Origin: Novipirellula artificiosorum | GTDB lineage: Bacteria > Planctomycetota > Planctomycetia > Pirellulales > Pirellulaceae | Direction of reading: 5' to 3' | NCBI RefSeq assembly: GCF_007860135.1 | Contig: NZ_SJPV01000009.1 | Span: forward strand, 124,001 to 188,000 | Length of the DNA stretch: 64,000 nt | In this document: positions 52,160-60,974 of the stretch, one piece after another | How positions within the stretch are numbered: position 1 is the first letter of the stretch | How the letters are laid out: each line of letters begins with the position of its first letter | Program-made: the position numbers and the translations under genes | Notes under the pieces: model-generated | The model's database searches: none | Seen by the model: the letters and a program-made list of their open reading frames with translations, nothing else | Told to the model about the DNA's origin: nothing

Positions 52160-54541
52160 TCATGATTTGGGCCGCCAGACCAACAGGCGTCCCTGGGTGT
52201 CGTAGACTGCTTCGGCGTCCTTATGCCATCGATCGGTCAGCGCGTATTGACAGGCGACAGGGATGTCCCCCGTAAGCTCTTCCATCGACTCACACAGGAT
52301 TCGGTCGATTGTTCTCGCATGCTCGGTGTGATCGCTTTCAATCGGCAGCTCGATTACGACTTCGTCGTGGATGAAGGCGACGCAGCGGTAACCCGCAAGG
52401 CACAACCTCCAGAGAGCGAGCTTGGCTCCATCGGCCGCCAGTCCTTGAAAGGGCGTGTTGCGAGCCTGAGAAAACCCGACAGCACCACGGATCCTGCCGG
52501 TGGGTGTACAGACGGGGCCATTGAAGAGGTCGCGGCTAAGTTGCTCTCCGGCGTCACGATTGGCGATTCGGTCCCGAAGCTTCGCGTTCTGGTTGAGGTC
52601 CTTCAGCGAAGCCCAGGTCTGATCAATGAACGCGTCGCCGTACGATTCCCCATTCGCCCTGCCTTTTCCAGCAACGATTCGTTTGGCAGCACCCAAGCGA
52701 CCATCGGTATCGAACTGGCTCCTCACGCCAAACGGGGTTGCCTTGAGGTTCCAGGCGAGTGTCTGAGGGAGGTCATCGTCAAGATACTTTGATAGCTCAG
52801 GATAGACATCGACGACAAGTTTTTGACGAAATTGTTGTGCCTCCTCGATGGTCATCGAAACGCCATACGTTGATTCGGCATAGGCGACAAGCGACTTCGC
52901 ACCAAGCCCTCCAGGTATACCGAAGTTCAGCGCCTTGGACCTCTGGCGAAGCTCCTTCTTGTTCGGCAGCTCCTCAAAGGCGTCGAGGGCCACCCCCTCA
53001 AACATTGCAGCCGTAAACGCGTGTGGGTCGTCCCCCTTCCGGATGACGTCGCCCAGCCTTGATGCCCCGTATCGCCGCTGACAAATGGCGGCAAGCGTCC
53101 GAAGCTCGATCGCCGAATAATCAATCGTCAGGAAGTAGTGCCCTTGTGTGGGCACGATCATCTCACGAAATCCGCCTGATCGTGGCAACTGTTGGATGTT
53201 GGGCCTCGAACAGCTTGTCCGGCCGGTTCTTACCAGGGGCATGTACCGCGGATGAATCCGGTCGCTGTTGAGCCCCGTCAGAAACTGGCGTAGCTTTGTC
53301 GTTTCTTCTAGCCGAACCCAAAGCGACAGGAAAACTGACAGTGCGACGTGTTGACTCCAAAACTTGACCGATGTCGAAACATCATCAGTCTTTTCGGTAC
53401 GCGGAACATCGATGCCATGATCGCTGGCGATGCCCGAGAGGATCTCGATTAGCTTTGAACGATTGATAGATGGCTTTCCGGCAGCCGTCCATGACAGATC
53501 TCCACAGCTGTCAACCTTGAAGAAGCCGTCTGTCCCTGGCAACGTTTGGATCTGATGGATTACCCGTTCTACTTCTGCATCAAGCGTCTTCTTTGTCCGT
53601 TCGACTTGCCCTTGATCAATTGACAGCCCCGTTCGCTCGATGTGGGCCAAAGCAATTGCACCCCGTACCTGTAGCGACTCAGTCAACAAGCCATAGCGAG
53701 ACCGGCAATCTGGAAGCATTTGCGATGCAAACGGGACGGCCAACTTCTCGGCGATCGCCGAGAGAACCTTGTACAGGCTCCATGTTACGATGGCATCCTT
53801 GATCGCGTACGTGAAGAAACCCGGCTCGGCGTTGTCCCATGGCTGGCCGATCAGCTCACCGTATCGCAGCCGGTATGGATCGTCTTTGTCAATCGCGATT
53901 TTCAAGTAGCTTTGGGCGAGGGTTCCAAGGTCACGATTGGTGGGGAACTCGTCTGAGCGTGCTAGGCGAACTAAGGAATCCAGTAGCATCGTGTCGTGAA
54001 GCCGTCCGTCATCGCACGCTTGGACCCAATTCGCAGGGTCGCTCAAGGCCTTACGAATCACTACAAAGTCGAAGGCTGCGTTGTGACAGACGTAGTGGCA
54101 ATCGGAATGAGCGTCGATGAAGGCTTGGAGATCTGCGGGGTCAATCAGGCGGTGTATCGTGCCGTCAGAGACAGACGCAAGTGCGATCTTCGGGATCTTC
54201 CTTCCTTCGATCAGTTCTGTCTCGGTGTCGATGGCGATGGGGGAAAGGAGTCGTTCCGACAACCCCCAATTGCCGAACGAGTAGGTCTCGTTCCCCAAAC
54301 GAACGTTTCGAAGAGCTGTAGGTCCGTCGCTAAGGACATCGGACAGAACGTCGATGAAAAGTTGCCGGTGCTCGCGAAGTGCCTGCTTGACTGGATCGGT
54401 GAGCTTGCGGATATCGCCAACCACTTCCGGTGCTCCGGCCGTGTTTAGCTTGACCTGCAAGCCCAGCGACGACAGCGTATCAAATAGTTGTTGTGTTCTC
54501 ATAAGCATACGGAGTTGCGTGGAATGGGAGTTCGTTGTCAT
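52160..54541 (-). CDS. Family A DNA polymerase with 3'-5' exonuclease domain
   Basis: 793 residues. Residues 15-75 resemble TubC-type N-terminal docking helices (LFDTLSSLGLQVKLN...LTDPVKQALREHRQLFIDVL). A DnaQ/PolA-type exonuclease follows: AIDTETE (104-107), CHNAAFD and a downstream Asp (YAIKDA). The polymerase domain has motif A TIDYSAIELRTLA (near 472-485), motif B RQRSKALNFGIPGGLG (near 532-547) and motif C FIHDEVVIELP. The 5'-nuclease domain of cellular PolI is absent, as in phage polymerases. It would replicate the element. A palindromic site lies just upstream, at 54575-54624. Confidence 0.94.
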   Translation of the reverse strand: MTTNSHSTQLRMLMRTQQLFDTLSSLGLQVKLNTAGAPEVVGDIRKLTDPVKQALREHRQLFIDVLSDVLSDGPTALRNVRLGNETYSFGNWGLSERLLSPIAIDTETELIEGRKIPKIALASVSDGTIHRLIDPADLQAFIDAHSDCHYVCHNAAFDFVVIRKALSDPANWVQACDDGRLHDTMLLDSLVRLARSDEFPTNRDLGTLAQSYLKIAIDKDDPYRLRYGELIGQPWDNAEPGFFTYAIKDAIVTWSLYKVLSAIAEKLAVPFASQMLPDCRSRYGLLTESLQVRGAIALAHIERTGLSIDQGQVERTKKTLDAEVERVIHQIQTLPGTDGFFKVDSCGDLSWTAAGKPSINRSKLIEILSGIASDHGIDVPRTEKTDDVSTSVKFWSQHVALSVFLSLWVRLEETTKLRQFLTGLNSDRIHPRYMPLVRTGRTSCSRPNIQQLPRSGGFREMIVPTQGHYFLTIDYSAIELRTLAAICQRRYGASRLGDVIRKGDDPHAFTAAMFEGVALDAFEELPNKKELRQRSKALNFGIPGGLGAKSLVAYAESTYGVSMTIEEAQQFRQKLVVDVYPELSKYLDDDLPQTLAWNLKATPFGVRSQFDTDGRLGAAKRIVAGKGRANGESYGDAFIDQTWASLKDLNQNAKLRDRIANRDAGEQLSRDLFNGPVCTPTGRIRGAVGFSQARNTPFQGLAADGAKLALWRLCLAGYRCVAFIHDEVVIELPIESDHTEHARTIDRILCESMEELTGDIPVACQYALTDRWHKDAEAVYDTQGRLLVWRPKS

Positions 54542-54574
54542 CCGACAGACAATATTGAACAGGCCGAGGGACTT

Positions 54575-54624
54575 AAGATGATCAACTTGATCAAGTTGGT
54601 CACACGACTGGTATTGATCATCTT
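54575..54624. promoter_or_regulatory. Palindromic site upstream of the polymerase gene
   Basis: Arms AAGATGATCAA (54575-54585) and TTGATCATCTT (54614-54624) are perfect inverted repeats with 28 nt between them. Inside is a second palindrome CAACTTGATCAAGTTG (54583-54598). The same elements recur at 60170-60218. It fills most of the 87-bp gap between the primase/helicase stop and the polymerase start, so it may be an operator or replication site. Confidence 0.65.
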
Positions 54625-54628
54625 GGTG

Positions 54629-56581
54629 TCAGAAGGCAAAGGACTCGGCTTCCGGCGGCTGCTCCCCGTCGGTAACGGTGTCATCATCCGTTTTTGCAGC
54701 GGGAAGCTCCCACCACCACGCTCTGTCGTCCGAGTACGGCTTGATTCCGAGGTTCTTACCGGCTCGTCGAAGCGTGATTTCTGCGACTCCGTCACGGCGG
54801 GCCTGGGAGAGGAGTTCTCGAGACTTTGCTCGACCGTCGGCTAGAGCTCCGCGCAGCCACTCCATAGCCTCTTCAAGGGACGAACGTTCTACGCCACCCT
54901 CACCTTCAATGTCATTGATCGAAACATCGACCGGTTCTTTTTCCCAAACGGCAAAGCCTGCACCCTCGCTGTTGCCCTCGATCCGATACGCCAAACCGTC
55001 AGCCGCGGCCAGGTTGTTCTTGACCGGCAGTAAGAATCGACGCTCAGCATCTTCGGGGTCTTCACAGACGCGCAACTCGATTCGGGCAACATGCACGAAG
55101 GCACCGGATCCCAACGAGCGGTTTTTTGGACTGCGTCCGCCTTTATTCAAATGGTTGATCGCTAGAATGCCAACATCATGTGTTTCCGCCAGTTCCCGCA
55201 GTGGCGACAGAACCTGTCGGACATCGGTCGCTTTGTCGGAATTCGTCGCGGCGCCGAGAAAGTCCATAATCGGGTCAATAACAATCAGCTTTGCATTGGG
55301 ATACTCTTCCAACATGCGATCTAGCATGTTGATGTGCAGTGACAGATCGACCGACATGGCAAACTTTTGTCCCCGTGGAATCGGCCCCTTGACCAAGTGC
55401 ACGCGAGCCACGTCGGCGCCAGCAGCGTCGAGCCGAGGACGAATGGTATCTGCCGCACCATCTTCACCAGTGACGAAAAATACGTCTCCCAGGGGACAAC
55501 AGCTACCGTCGCAGAACGGCTCGCCCCTACTTATTTGCGATGCAACGTAGCAAGTGAAAATCGACTTCCCGACACCGCCGTCACCCGTCAGAAGTGTTAT
55601 TTTCCCTGAAGCGATTCGCCTCTCCCAAGTCCAATTCACAGCCTTTGCCTCGATTTCGTTGAAGGGAGTCACGTCTAGTTCAAGTGTCTCGCCCTTTCTG
55701 ATTGTGTCCGCCCCGCCTGCCCGATGCTTTGCGGTTAGTGCAACAACGGTCCTCTCCGTTTCCCGCCGACCGAACGGTGGGTCGCACTTTTCGCCCCATT
55801 CCGAAGCCAGTCGAATTAGATCGTCGGTCTCGCCGTACCGAGCGAGGTGGCTTCCAACGAGGCGGCAAAGAGTGCCGTTTCGCTCTCCCTCAGAAGCACC
55901 TGGGTGGGTAGCGAAATCAGACGGCTCTGGCACCGTAAATATCGTGCCGCTTTGCGTACGCTCCCCGGTTACAAAGCGTATCAGCCACTCTGGCGCAACC
56001 GCGGTTTCCACCGCCTCAGGCGAGACGAGCCATCGATAGGTATTCCCCGACATATGCCGGCTTGGAGGTGCGACGATCGCTGAGGTAGCACCGGCCTTCG
56101 TGTCAATTGACAAGCCGCCAATTTTCGTCCGCGACTTAACGCGATGGTCGGCTTTAAAGAGGAAGTGCATGCCTCCTCCGCCCGTCGCCGCAGTCGGCGT
56201 CCGTGGCAACGGGCCGTGCTCCTCCTCCATTGCGGCGAGGTCTTTGATTCCCTGTGGACCATCGACGTCAAGGACCAAGAATGAGCCGCACAACAGCCCC
56301 AAGTTCGCCTCGTTGTTTGAAAAGATATCTTTTAATTGGGACGGATCTATCGATGCGGATTGCATCCCACCCAGTGCGTGGTACGGGTGCTTGCCTGGTG
56401 AGTCGCACTTTGCGCCTTTACTACAACTGCAGCCTTTGCCGTTTGGCGGTTGCACGGGATAGACCGGCCAGCCCATTCGGGCATATCGCATCGCTGCATC
56501 TGCTAAACCGGAACGTTCAGAATTCAATAGGTTTTCCCCCGATTCTTTTGAAAGGATTGAAGAAGCACGGGGCCCAGGCAT
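54629..56581 (-). CDS. PrimPol-AAA primase/helicase (replication protein)
   Basis: 650 residues. The N-terminal primase-polymerase domain has the Cys/His pattern CSCSKGAKCDSPGKHP (51-66), the catalytic LDVDGPQG (104-111) and TGGGGMHFLFK (near 133-143). A linker leads to a RepA/AAA_25-type ATPase: Walker A TGDGGVGKS (near 332-340), Walker B LIVIDPIMD, and a sensor run ILAINHLNK. This layout primes and unwinds DNA in phage, plasmid and integrative elements. With the family A polymerase downstream it forms a self-contained replication module. Its start codon lies in the loop of a strong hairpin. Confidence 0.92.
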   Translation of the reverse strand: MPGPRASSILSKESGENLLNSERSGLADAAMRYARMGWPVYPVQPPNGKGCSCSKGAKCDSPGKHPYHALGGMQSASIDPSQLKDIFSNNEANLGLLCGSFLVLDVDGPQGIKDLAAMEEEHGPLPRTPTAATGGGGMHFLFKADHRVKSRTKIGGLSIDTKAGATSAIVAPPSRHMSGNTYRWLVSPEAVETAVAPEWLIRFVTGERTQSGTIFTVPEPSDFATHPGASEGERNGTLCRLVGSHLARYGETDDLIRLASEWGEKCDPPFGRRETERTVVALTAKHRAGGADTIRKGETLELDVTPFNEIEAKAVNWTWERRIASGKITLLTGDGGVGKSIFTCYVASQISRGEPFCDGSCCPLGDVFFVTGEDGAADTIRPRLDAAGADVARVHLVKGPIPRGQKFAMSVDLSLHINMLDRMLEEYPNAKLIVIDPIMDFLGAATNSDKATDVRQVLSPLRELAETHDVGILAINHLNKGGRSPKNRSLGSGAFVHVARIELRVCEDPEDAERRFLLPVKNNLAAADGLAYRIEGNSEGAGFAVWEKEPVDVSINDIEGEGGVERSSLEEAMEWLRGALADGRAKSRELLSQARRDGVAEITLRRAGKNLGIKPYSDDRAWWWELPAAKTDDDTVTDGEQPPEAESFAF

Positions 56582-56601
56582 AGTTGTTCTGGGCCCCGTG
56601 C
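56565..56601 (-). promoter_or_regulatory. Hairpin with the primase/helicase start codon in its loop
   Basis: Perfect 13-bp stem GCACGGGGCCCAG (56565-56577) with its complement (56589-56601) and an 11-nt loop that includes the ATG of the PrimPol gene. No Shine-Dalgarno is visible upstream of that ATG. It could control translation or end transcripts of the small gene upstream. Confidence 0.6.
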
Positions 56602-56614
56602 ATAAAACGTCCGC

Positions 56615-56974
56615 TTACATTGCGGACCTCAAAAATGAAGCAACCCGCGTCGACCCGCCTTCGGTTTCCTCGACAACAACCATGCCTTTGGTGCCGATGT
56701 AGTCCGCAAAGTCAAAGGATTCACCGGACTCCAGCTCGCGTCCCGCCAAAGCCTTCGCGAATCGATACAGGTTAGATTTTGGGGAAAACTTCTGCGAACA
56801 GATCCGCGAAGCCGATTGGCTATCGTGCTCTCCTCCGATCACACTGAAGGTAAGCAGCACGCCCTCACCATAGCGTTCGACATTTTCCGTGAACGGCGAG
56901 AGCTCGGAGAAACAGCAGTTGTAGGTCCCCGCAGGGACGCCGCCGTTTGAAACAGTGAACGTGGTCAAACTCAA
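56615..56974 (-). CDS. Small element protein, probable single-strand DNA or DNA-metabolism role
   Basis: 119 residues from TTG at 56974, chosen because AAGGAG stands 7 nt before it; the longer ATG frame to 57055 adds unstructured residues. The sequence SNGGVPAGTYNCCFSELSPFTENVERYGEGVLLTFSVI followed by SNLYRFAKALAGR resembles the DUF669-type or other small phage proteins found with primases, often ssDNA-binding-like OB folds. It is 34 bp upstream of the PrimPol gene on the same strand. The assignment is by resemblance and context only. Confidence 0.72.
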   Translation of the reverse strand: MSLTTFTVSNGGVPAGTYNCCFSELSPFTENVERYGEGVLLTFSVIGGEHDSQSASRICSQKFSPKSNLYRFAKALAGRELESGESFDFADYIGTKGMVVVEETEGGSTRVASFLRSAM

Positions 56975-57151
56975 GGTTCGACTCCTTTTTGTTAGTGGAG
57001 AAACGTTGCAAAGAAACAGGAAAGAGCTTTCCTGTTGATCAATTGAAAAAGTCACCGTTGATCGAAGAGGTCATTAGTACGAACGAATCAACGACGGCTT
57101 CTGGAACGCTGATTTGATGAAGGCCCTCGACAGTGAACCAGCTGATTTCAA

Positions 57152-57487
57152 CTACGCGCTTAGGAAGTACGTCAAAGCAGCTCTAAACACGTTGAAGGTC
57201 AGCATTTCGCCGCCGATTAGTTGAGCGATTTCAACGTCAAGGTCTCGCGACTCGGCAATTCGTCGTAAAACCTCGAATGAAGTAACAGACCCGCCCACTT
57301 CGTCGTGTTGTCCCAATATGCCGGGGCATAGAAGTTCGATTGTCCCAATGGGAATGACCTCCCCGTCGTGACACAGTTCAATCAAATTTAGGCATGCCTC
57401 GTTTGCCTTTTCATCTACGGACGGCAGTGGTACGGGGAGCAACTCAACGCCCTGCTGCTCCGTTAGTGGTTCTGCTCTAACTACCAT
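57152..57487 (-). CDS. Hypothetical element protein
   Basis: 111 residues from ATG at 57487, where AGGA stands 5 nt before it; a longer frame to 57550 is possible. No family is recognised. The protein is acidic with hydrophobic stretches (ACLNLIELCHDGEVIPIGTIELLCPGILG) and a C-terminal helix (IAQLIGGEMLTFNVFRAALTYF). It lies before the small gene at 56615 on the same strand and may belong to the same replication transcript. Confidence 0.6.
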   Translation of the reverse strand: MVVRAEPLTEQQGVELLPVPLPSVDEKANEACLNLIELCHDGEVIPIGTIELLCPGILGQHDEVGGSVTSFEVLRRIAESRDLDVEIAQLIGGEMLTFNVFRAALTYFLSA

Positions 57488-58428
57488 AAATATCCTGAGG
57501 TTGAGGGATTCGTTGCCGACAGCTCTATGTGAAAACTGCTCGGCAGACAAAGAATGACAAGAACTCGATATCGCACTCAGCGTGCCAGTTCTCGGGGCGT
57601 TTTAAAGGGCGTTTTTGGGCGTTTCTGGGCACCACGCAAATACGCGCAGATGCATAGATTTGTGCGCCAAATGATACTGGTGTTTTCTCGTGAACGCCCA
57701 GTTTTGCCCAAATCAATATGTTATGGGCGTCTTCGGCCCATCCCACGTCATGTCAGATAGGCAGGTATTGAAGCTAACCACGGGTTCCGAACCACGAGCA
57801 GCATGCCAGATAGGCAGGCATTGAAGCCGACCACGGTTTCCGAACCACGAGCGGTACGTTCTTGTGTAGAAAGCTAACCGCGTGTTTTTTGCTCAATAGA
57901 CTTCCGAACGAATCGGATGATTGAGGGATGTACCCGACGGGTGAAATCCTGGAGATGCAAGGAACTGCAAGCGTACACAGCAACCAGGTGGTACGAGCGT
58001 TGGTTGCTTTTAACTCCAAGGGAAACCCATGGCATGCTCGCCTGATTCGAAACGACGTCGGTTGTGGACGTGGGGCATCGAAAATGCTCAACCCGGGCGC
58101 TGAGTGGTAGCGGATTGCTGTAGTTGGCAGGACGGCTCGCTCGCTTCCTTTTGTGCCTAGCAAATAGGATTCGTGACGATCCATCATCGGGTTCAGCGAC
58201 CGTCGAATCTGGCACTGCAGATCAGTTACTCCGATGTAACCATCGAGTTAATCCCCAATATTTCGACAGGATGTTCAAGTGCTCATACTGACCGACCTGG
58301 TCTTGGATGCAGCAAACGCCCGGCAAACTCAGTGCTATCGGGCGGCCCCGAGGGTGTGGTGTTGGCTTGAAGGAACTTCTTTTGAAATAGTGAGTGTGCT
58401 GCCGTTTACGTATGGACCGGCAGTATCG
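57488..58428. other. Element stretch without a recognised gene
   Basis: About 940 bp. It includes the 53-bp tandem repeat at 57749-57854. Several open frames exist on both strands (for example minus 57774-58187) but none shows a known fold, good ribosome site or coding bias, so I do not annotate them. It appears AT-richer than the flanking genes, judged by eye. Confidence 0.4.
57749..57854. repeat. 53-bp tandem duplication, two diverged copies
   Basis: The segment CATGTCAGATAGGCAGGTAT... at 57749-57801 is followed directly by a copy beginning CATGCCAGATAGGCAGGCAT at 57802-57854, both ending near CCGAACCACGAGC. A few substitutions separate them. Confidence 0.8.
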
Positions 58429-58574
58429 CCACCGACGAAGAGCCAAGACCGCGACACCAACGGCATCTGCCGCTGCATTGAATGAGTAGCCCTGATTGAC
58501 AATCCGAGCGACTGCGTTCTGCTTGAATTCGTCACTGAAAGTGCGGCGTTTGGCTTCAATATTTTTTCTACCAT
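58429..58574 (-). pseudogene. IS3-family transposase OrfA remnant, frameshifted and truncated
   Basis: A strong AGGAG precedes an ATG at 58574 (minus strand). The ATG frame diverges, but the other frame reads KRRTFSDEFKQNAVARIVNQ, then GYSFNAAADAVGV, the N-terminal helix-turn-helix of IS3 OrfA. Restoring one A in a six-A run joins the ATG to this frame (M-V-E-K-N-I-E-A-K-R-R). Similarity ends near 58429, after ALRRW. OrfB and IS ends are not seen. It is a dead relic. Confidence 0.8.
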
Positions 58575-58648
58575 GAGAATCTCCTGTGAGAATTCCTGCA
58601 AATTCTCAGGAGCCCACCAGTCGTGGCCAACGCAGTTCAGCCAAGCGA

Positions 58649-59596
58649 TTAGGAAGATGCGTCTTGTCCCTCAAACCATGTCTTGTATTGATTTCGGTAT
58701 CTATTGGCGCTCGTACGACATTCTTCGTAATTGTCGCTGATCCCATCCGCTATCTTCGTCTCTATCTCTCCCACGTCCGAGCTGCCGATCTTCCACCGTT
58801 TGTTGGCTTCCCTGAGAATTTCCCTCCATTTAAAGCGTTTCGATTCACGAGTCCAGTACAGCCAGCGGTCCCGTTTAAGGATATAGGTCGTGCCTTGGAC
58901 GTAGGAGCTAGTTGGCTCGGATGGGTGCGGAGGGATTTCGTCACTGATCTCGCGGGTTTCCCAGTCTTTGGGCCATATATCCGAATGAGTTGTCGGCTGA
59001 CTCCCACTTAATCCGTCGTCCGACTCGCTCTCGACAAAGCCATGCACATGATTCGGATGCGAACCATCACTATCAAGCCAGCCTCTCGCAATAGCAATGT
59101 TCTGGAACACATGCAATTCAGGATGATCTTCTAAGACCTCTGGCCAGTGCCTACAGTAAAAGAAACCAAGCTCCTCAAGACGGTTGGCAATTTTCTGGTT
59201 TGCCGTAAACGCTGGGTCGCTAACTATAGTTATACTACGTGGCGGGTTTTTGGTGACAACATGTTCATGTTCGAACCGCACGCCTTCTGGCTGCGATTCA
59301 TTTGACCCGTTATCATTTTCAAAAAAAATAGCCCTTGGCCGATTCCAGTCACGGGTAAAAACGTCAGGATCAGTGTCACCAGTCAGTTCTACCCACTGGC
59401 CGTTTCGTTGCAGCACTAGTTCCCAAAAGCCTTCATTCTCCGGCTCACCTTCAATCAAGCTTGCGACCATCGTGTCTTGGGAAAAATCAACAATGAGATC
59501 ATCGCCTTCGCCTTGGGCGTATTCTTGTATTAGTCTTTCCCGCAGACTGAACGGGACCTCAATTCCGTCATGATTTGTCACGTGACTACGCATCAT
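58649..59596 (-). CDS. Hypothetical element protein
   Basis: 315 residues from ATG at 59596; a longer frame to 59656 adds 20. I do not recognise a family. The sequence is hydrophilic and acidic, and includes EYAQGEGDDLIVDFSQDTMVASLIEGEP, NHVHGFVESESDDGLSG and a basic C-terminus with KRDRWLYWTRESKRFKWREILREANKRWK. There is no signal or membrane helix. It may be a cargo gene of the element. It is next to the IS3 remnant. Confidence 0.62.
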   Translation of the reverse strand: MMRSHVTNHDGIEVPFSLRERLIQEYAQGEGDDLIVDFSQDTMVASLIEGEPENEGFWELVLQRNGQWVELTGDTDPDVFTRDWNRPRAIFFENDNGSNESQPEGVRFEHEHVVTKNPPRSITIVSDPAFTANQKIANRLEELGFFYCRHWPEVLEDHPELHVFQNIAIARGWLDSDGSHPNHVHGFVESESDDGLSGSQPTTHSDIWPKDWETREISDEIPPHPSEPTSSYVQGTTYILKRDRWLYWTRESKRFKWREILREANKRWKIGSSDVGEIETKIADGISDNYEECRTSANRYRNQYKTWFEGQDASS

Positions 59597-60114
59597 GATT
59601 ATGCGTCCGCGTCCCCCGACGCCCGGGTGAGTACCACACCATACCCAGTTGCACATCGTTCACCCACTTTGGTTTCTAGTAGTTTGGACTGATTATGCCG
59701 CACTCATCTGCTTTTCCGATGGAATCAATGCCCTATCATCCGACGTGGAAATAGTTGGCAGCGTTGGCCACTACTTTACTGGCAAATCTTGGTTTGATGT
59801 TGTCATGTCACGAGTAACTGTCAATGTCGTGTATTGAGTAGCTGAGCTCTTTCAATATTTCCTCCTTGGTCCTTCTTTGATGACGAACGTGGCCTTTTTC
59901 GCAACAGCTTAACGGCTCACATTTCTTGGAAGCTAGTTGCGCCACAGCCTTATCAGCAGCGATCGTTTCTGCAATCCGCCAGCACTCGCCTAATCGCTCA
60001 CGACTGTCATCTCCATCCGGCATACCTTAGTTCTAAAAACGGCTTTATCGAAGTTTGGCGGCCAATATTGATTGTGGCGGAAATCAGGTACTAACGACGT
60101 CCCCGCCGAAACAC

Positions 60115-60145
60115 CGCCCAGGCTGCCATTTTGGCAGCCTGGGCG
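60115..60145. terminator. Very stable hairpin (14-bp perfect stem, 3-nt loop)
   Basis: Stem CGCCCAGGCTGCCA and its complement, loop TTT. No T-run follows on either side, so it may be a structural element or a Rho-dependent barrier rather than a classic terminator. Confidence 0.6.
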
Positions 60146-60169
60146 TGGGTCGCTGGTGTCTGCCAAGCT

Positions 60170-60218
60170 AAGATGATCAAGCTCGCTCACGTGTGACGGC
60201 GTGATCATCTTGATCAAG
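60170..60218. promoter_or_regulatory. Second copy of the element palindromic site
   Basis: AAGATGATCAA at 60170-60180, a central CACGTG, then TGATCATCTTGATCAAG (60202-60218), which contains both the reverse complement AAGATGATCA and the palindrome CTTGATCAAG. The same two sequences make up the site at 54575-54624. It sits about 390 bp before the DUF1257 gene. Confidence 0.65.
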
Positions 60219-60546
60219 TAACGGTCGTTGTCCTCATTTGTCTCGGCTTTCTTCCATTGTTGATCGACCGATCGCACTCTCTGAATCGGTCAATGACGCA
60301 CGATCCGGAGCAGAACACTTCGCCAAACTGGCAGTCCGCAAACAAAGCATTGTAGGCCACCTGTTGTGGCATACCGCACGTCTATTGGTAAGGTGAGACC
60401 TCTCCATGCCTCAAACAACGACGACGTAAATCTAGGGAACCGGAACTGCTTTCCAGGTTTCCTTGCCTCTCATCGCTTCTCAGCCTGGCTCGACGGAGTT
60501 GATGACCTAAGACTGCTAAATCCCGCCCACTTTTGCGCTACATGTC

Positions 60547-60585
60547 GGTGACGGGGGTGACGTAGCTGCCGTCACCTTCCTTTTT
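60547..60585 (+). terminator. Hairpin plus T-rich run before the DUF1257 gene
   Basis: Arms GGTGACGG (60547-60554) and CCGTCACC (60569-60576), then TTCCTTTTT. The Shine-Dalgarno AGGAG follows at 60593. Looks like an intrinsic terminator or attenuator directly ahead of the cluster. Confidence 0.65.
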
Positions 60586-60605
60586 CACTTACAGGAGACG
60601 TGCGA

Positions 60606-60974
60606 ATGTCGCATGTGGTGCAGATTCAGACCCAGGTGCGAGACGTAGCTGCGGCTCGGGCTGGGTGTCGACGGCTGGGGCTCGAGGAGCCGGTCGTTGA
60701 GACGGTGAAGCTGTTTAGTGGGTCCGTTACGGGACTGGCTGTTCGGCTTCGGGATTGGCGGTATCCGGTGGTGTTTGACACAGCAACCGGTGAAACCAAG
60801 TTCGATAACTACCAGGGACGCTGGGGAAAACAACAGCGGCTCGATGAGTTCCTGCAGGCTTATGCGGTTGAGGCCACAAAACTCCAGGCTCGACGCAAGA
60901 GCTACTCGGTCAGCGAGCAGTCGCTTAGTGACGGCTCGATCAAGGTGACCGTCCAGGTCGGAGGTGCCTCGTGA
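60606..60974 (+). CDS. DUF1257 (Ycf35-family) protein
   Basis: 122 residues from ATG at 60606, 8 nt after AGGAG. The family pattern is clear: MSHVVQIQTQVRDVAAARAGCRRLGLEEPV, then VKLFSGSVTGLAVRLRDWRYPVVFDTATGETKFDNYQGRWGKQQRLDEFLQAY, ending in SYSVSEQSLSDGSIKVTVQV. DUF1257 corresponds to Ycf35, a conserved but unexplained protein of cyanobacteria and some chloroplasts. It is predicted soluble and alpha/beta. Its stop overlaps the DUF2997 start (GTGA), so both are translated together. Function unknown. Confidence 0.88.
   Translation: MSHVVQIQTQVRDVAAARAGCRRLGLEEPVVETVKLFSGSVTGLAVRLRDWRYPVVFDTATGETKFDNYQGRWGKQQRLDEFLQAYAVEATKLQARRKSYSVSEQSLSDGSIKVTVQVGGAS

Larger units (their letters stand above)
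59597..60546. other. Element stretch without a confident gene
   Basis: About 950 bp. It holds a perfect 14-bp stem hairpin at 60115-60145 and a regulatory-type palindrome at 60170-60218. A minus-strand frame at 59808-60023 (71 residues, Cys- and Lys-rich) might be a small gene, but its start lacks a spaced ribosome site. The region looks AT-richer than its neighbours by eye. Confidence 0.4.

Noticed and set aside
54678..55550. 290-codon plus-strand open frame
   Set aside because: Antisense to the PrimPol-AAA gene with Walker motifs.
57774..58187. 137-codon minus-strand open frame
   Set aside because: No recognisable fold, spans the 53-bp tandem repeat, and lacks a ribosome site.
60115..60145. 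Intrinsic terminator
   Set aside because: Perfect stem but no T-run on either side; kept as a hairpin of unknown role, not a proven terminator.
59990..60277. 95-codon minus-strand frame
   Set aside because: It runs through the hairpin at 60115 and the palindromic site at 60170; no family or ribosome site.
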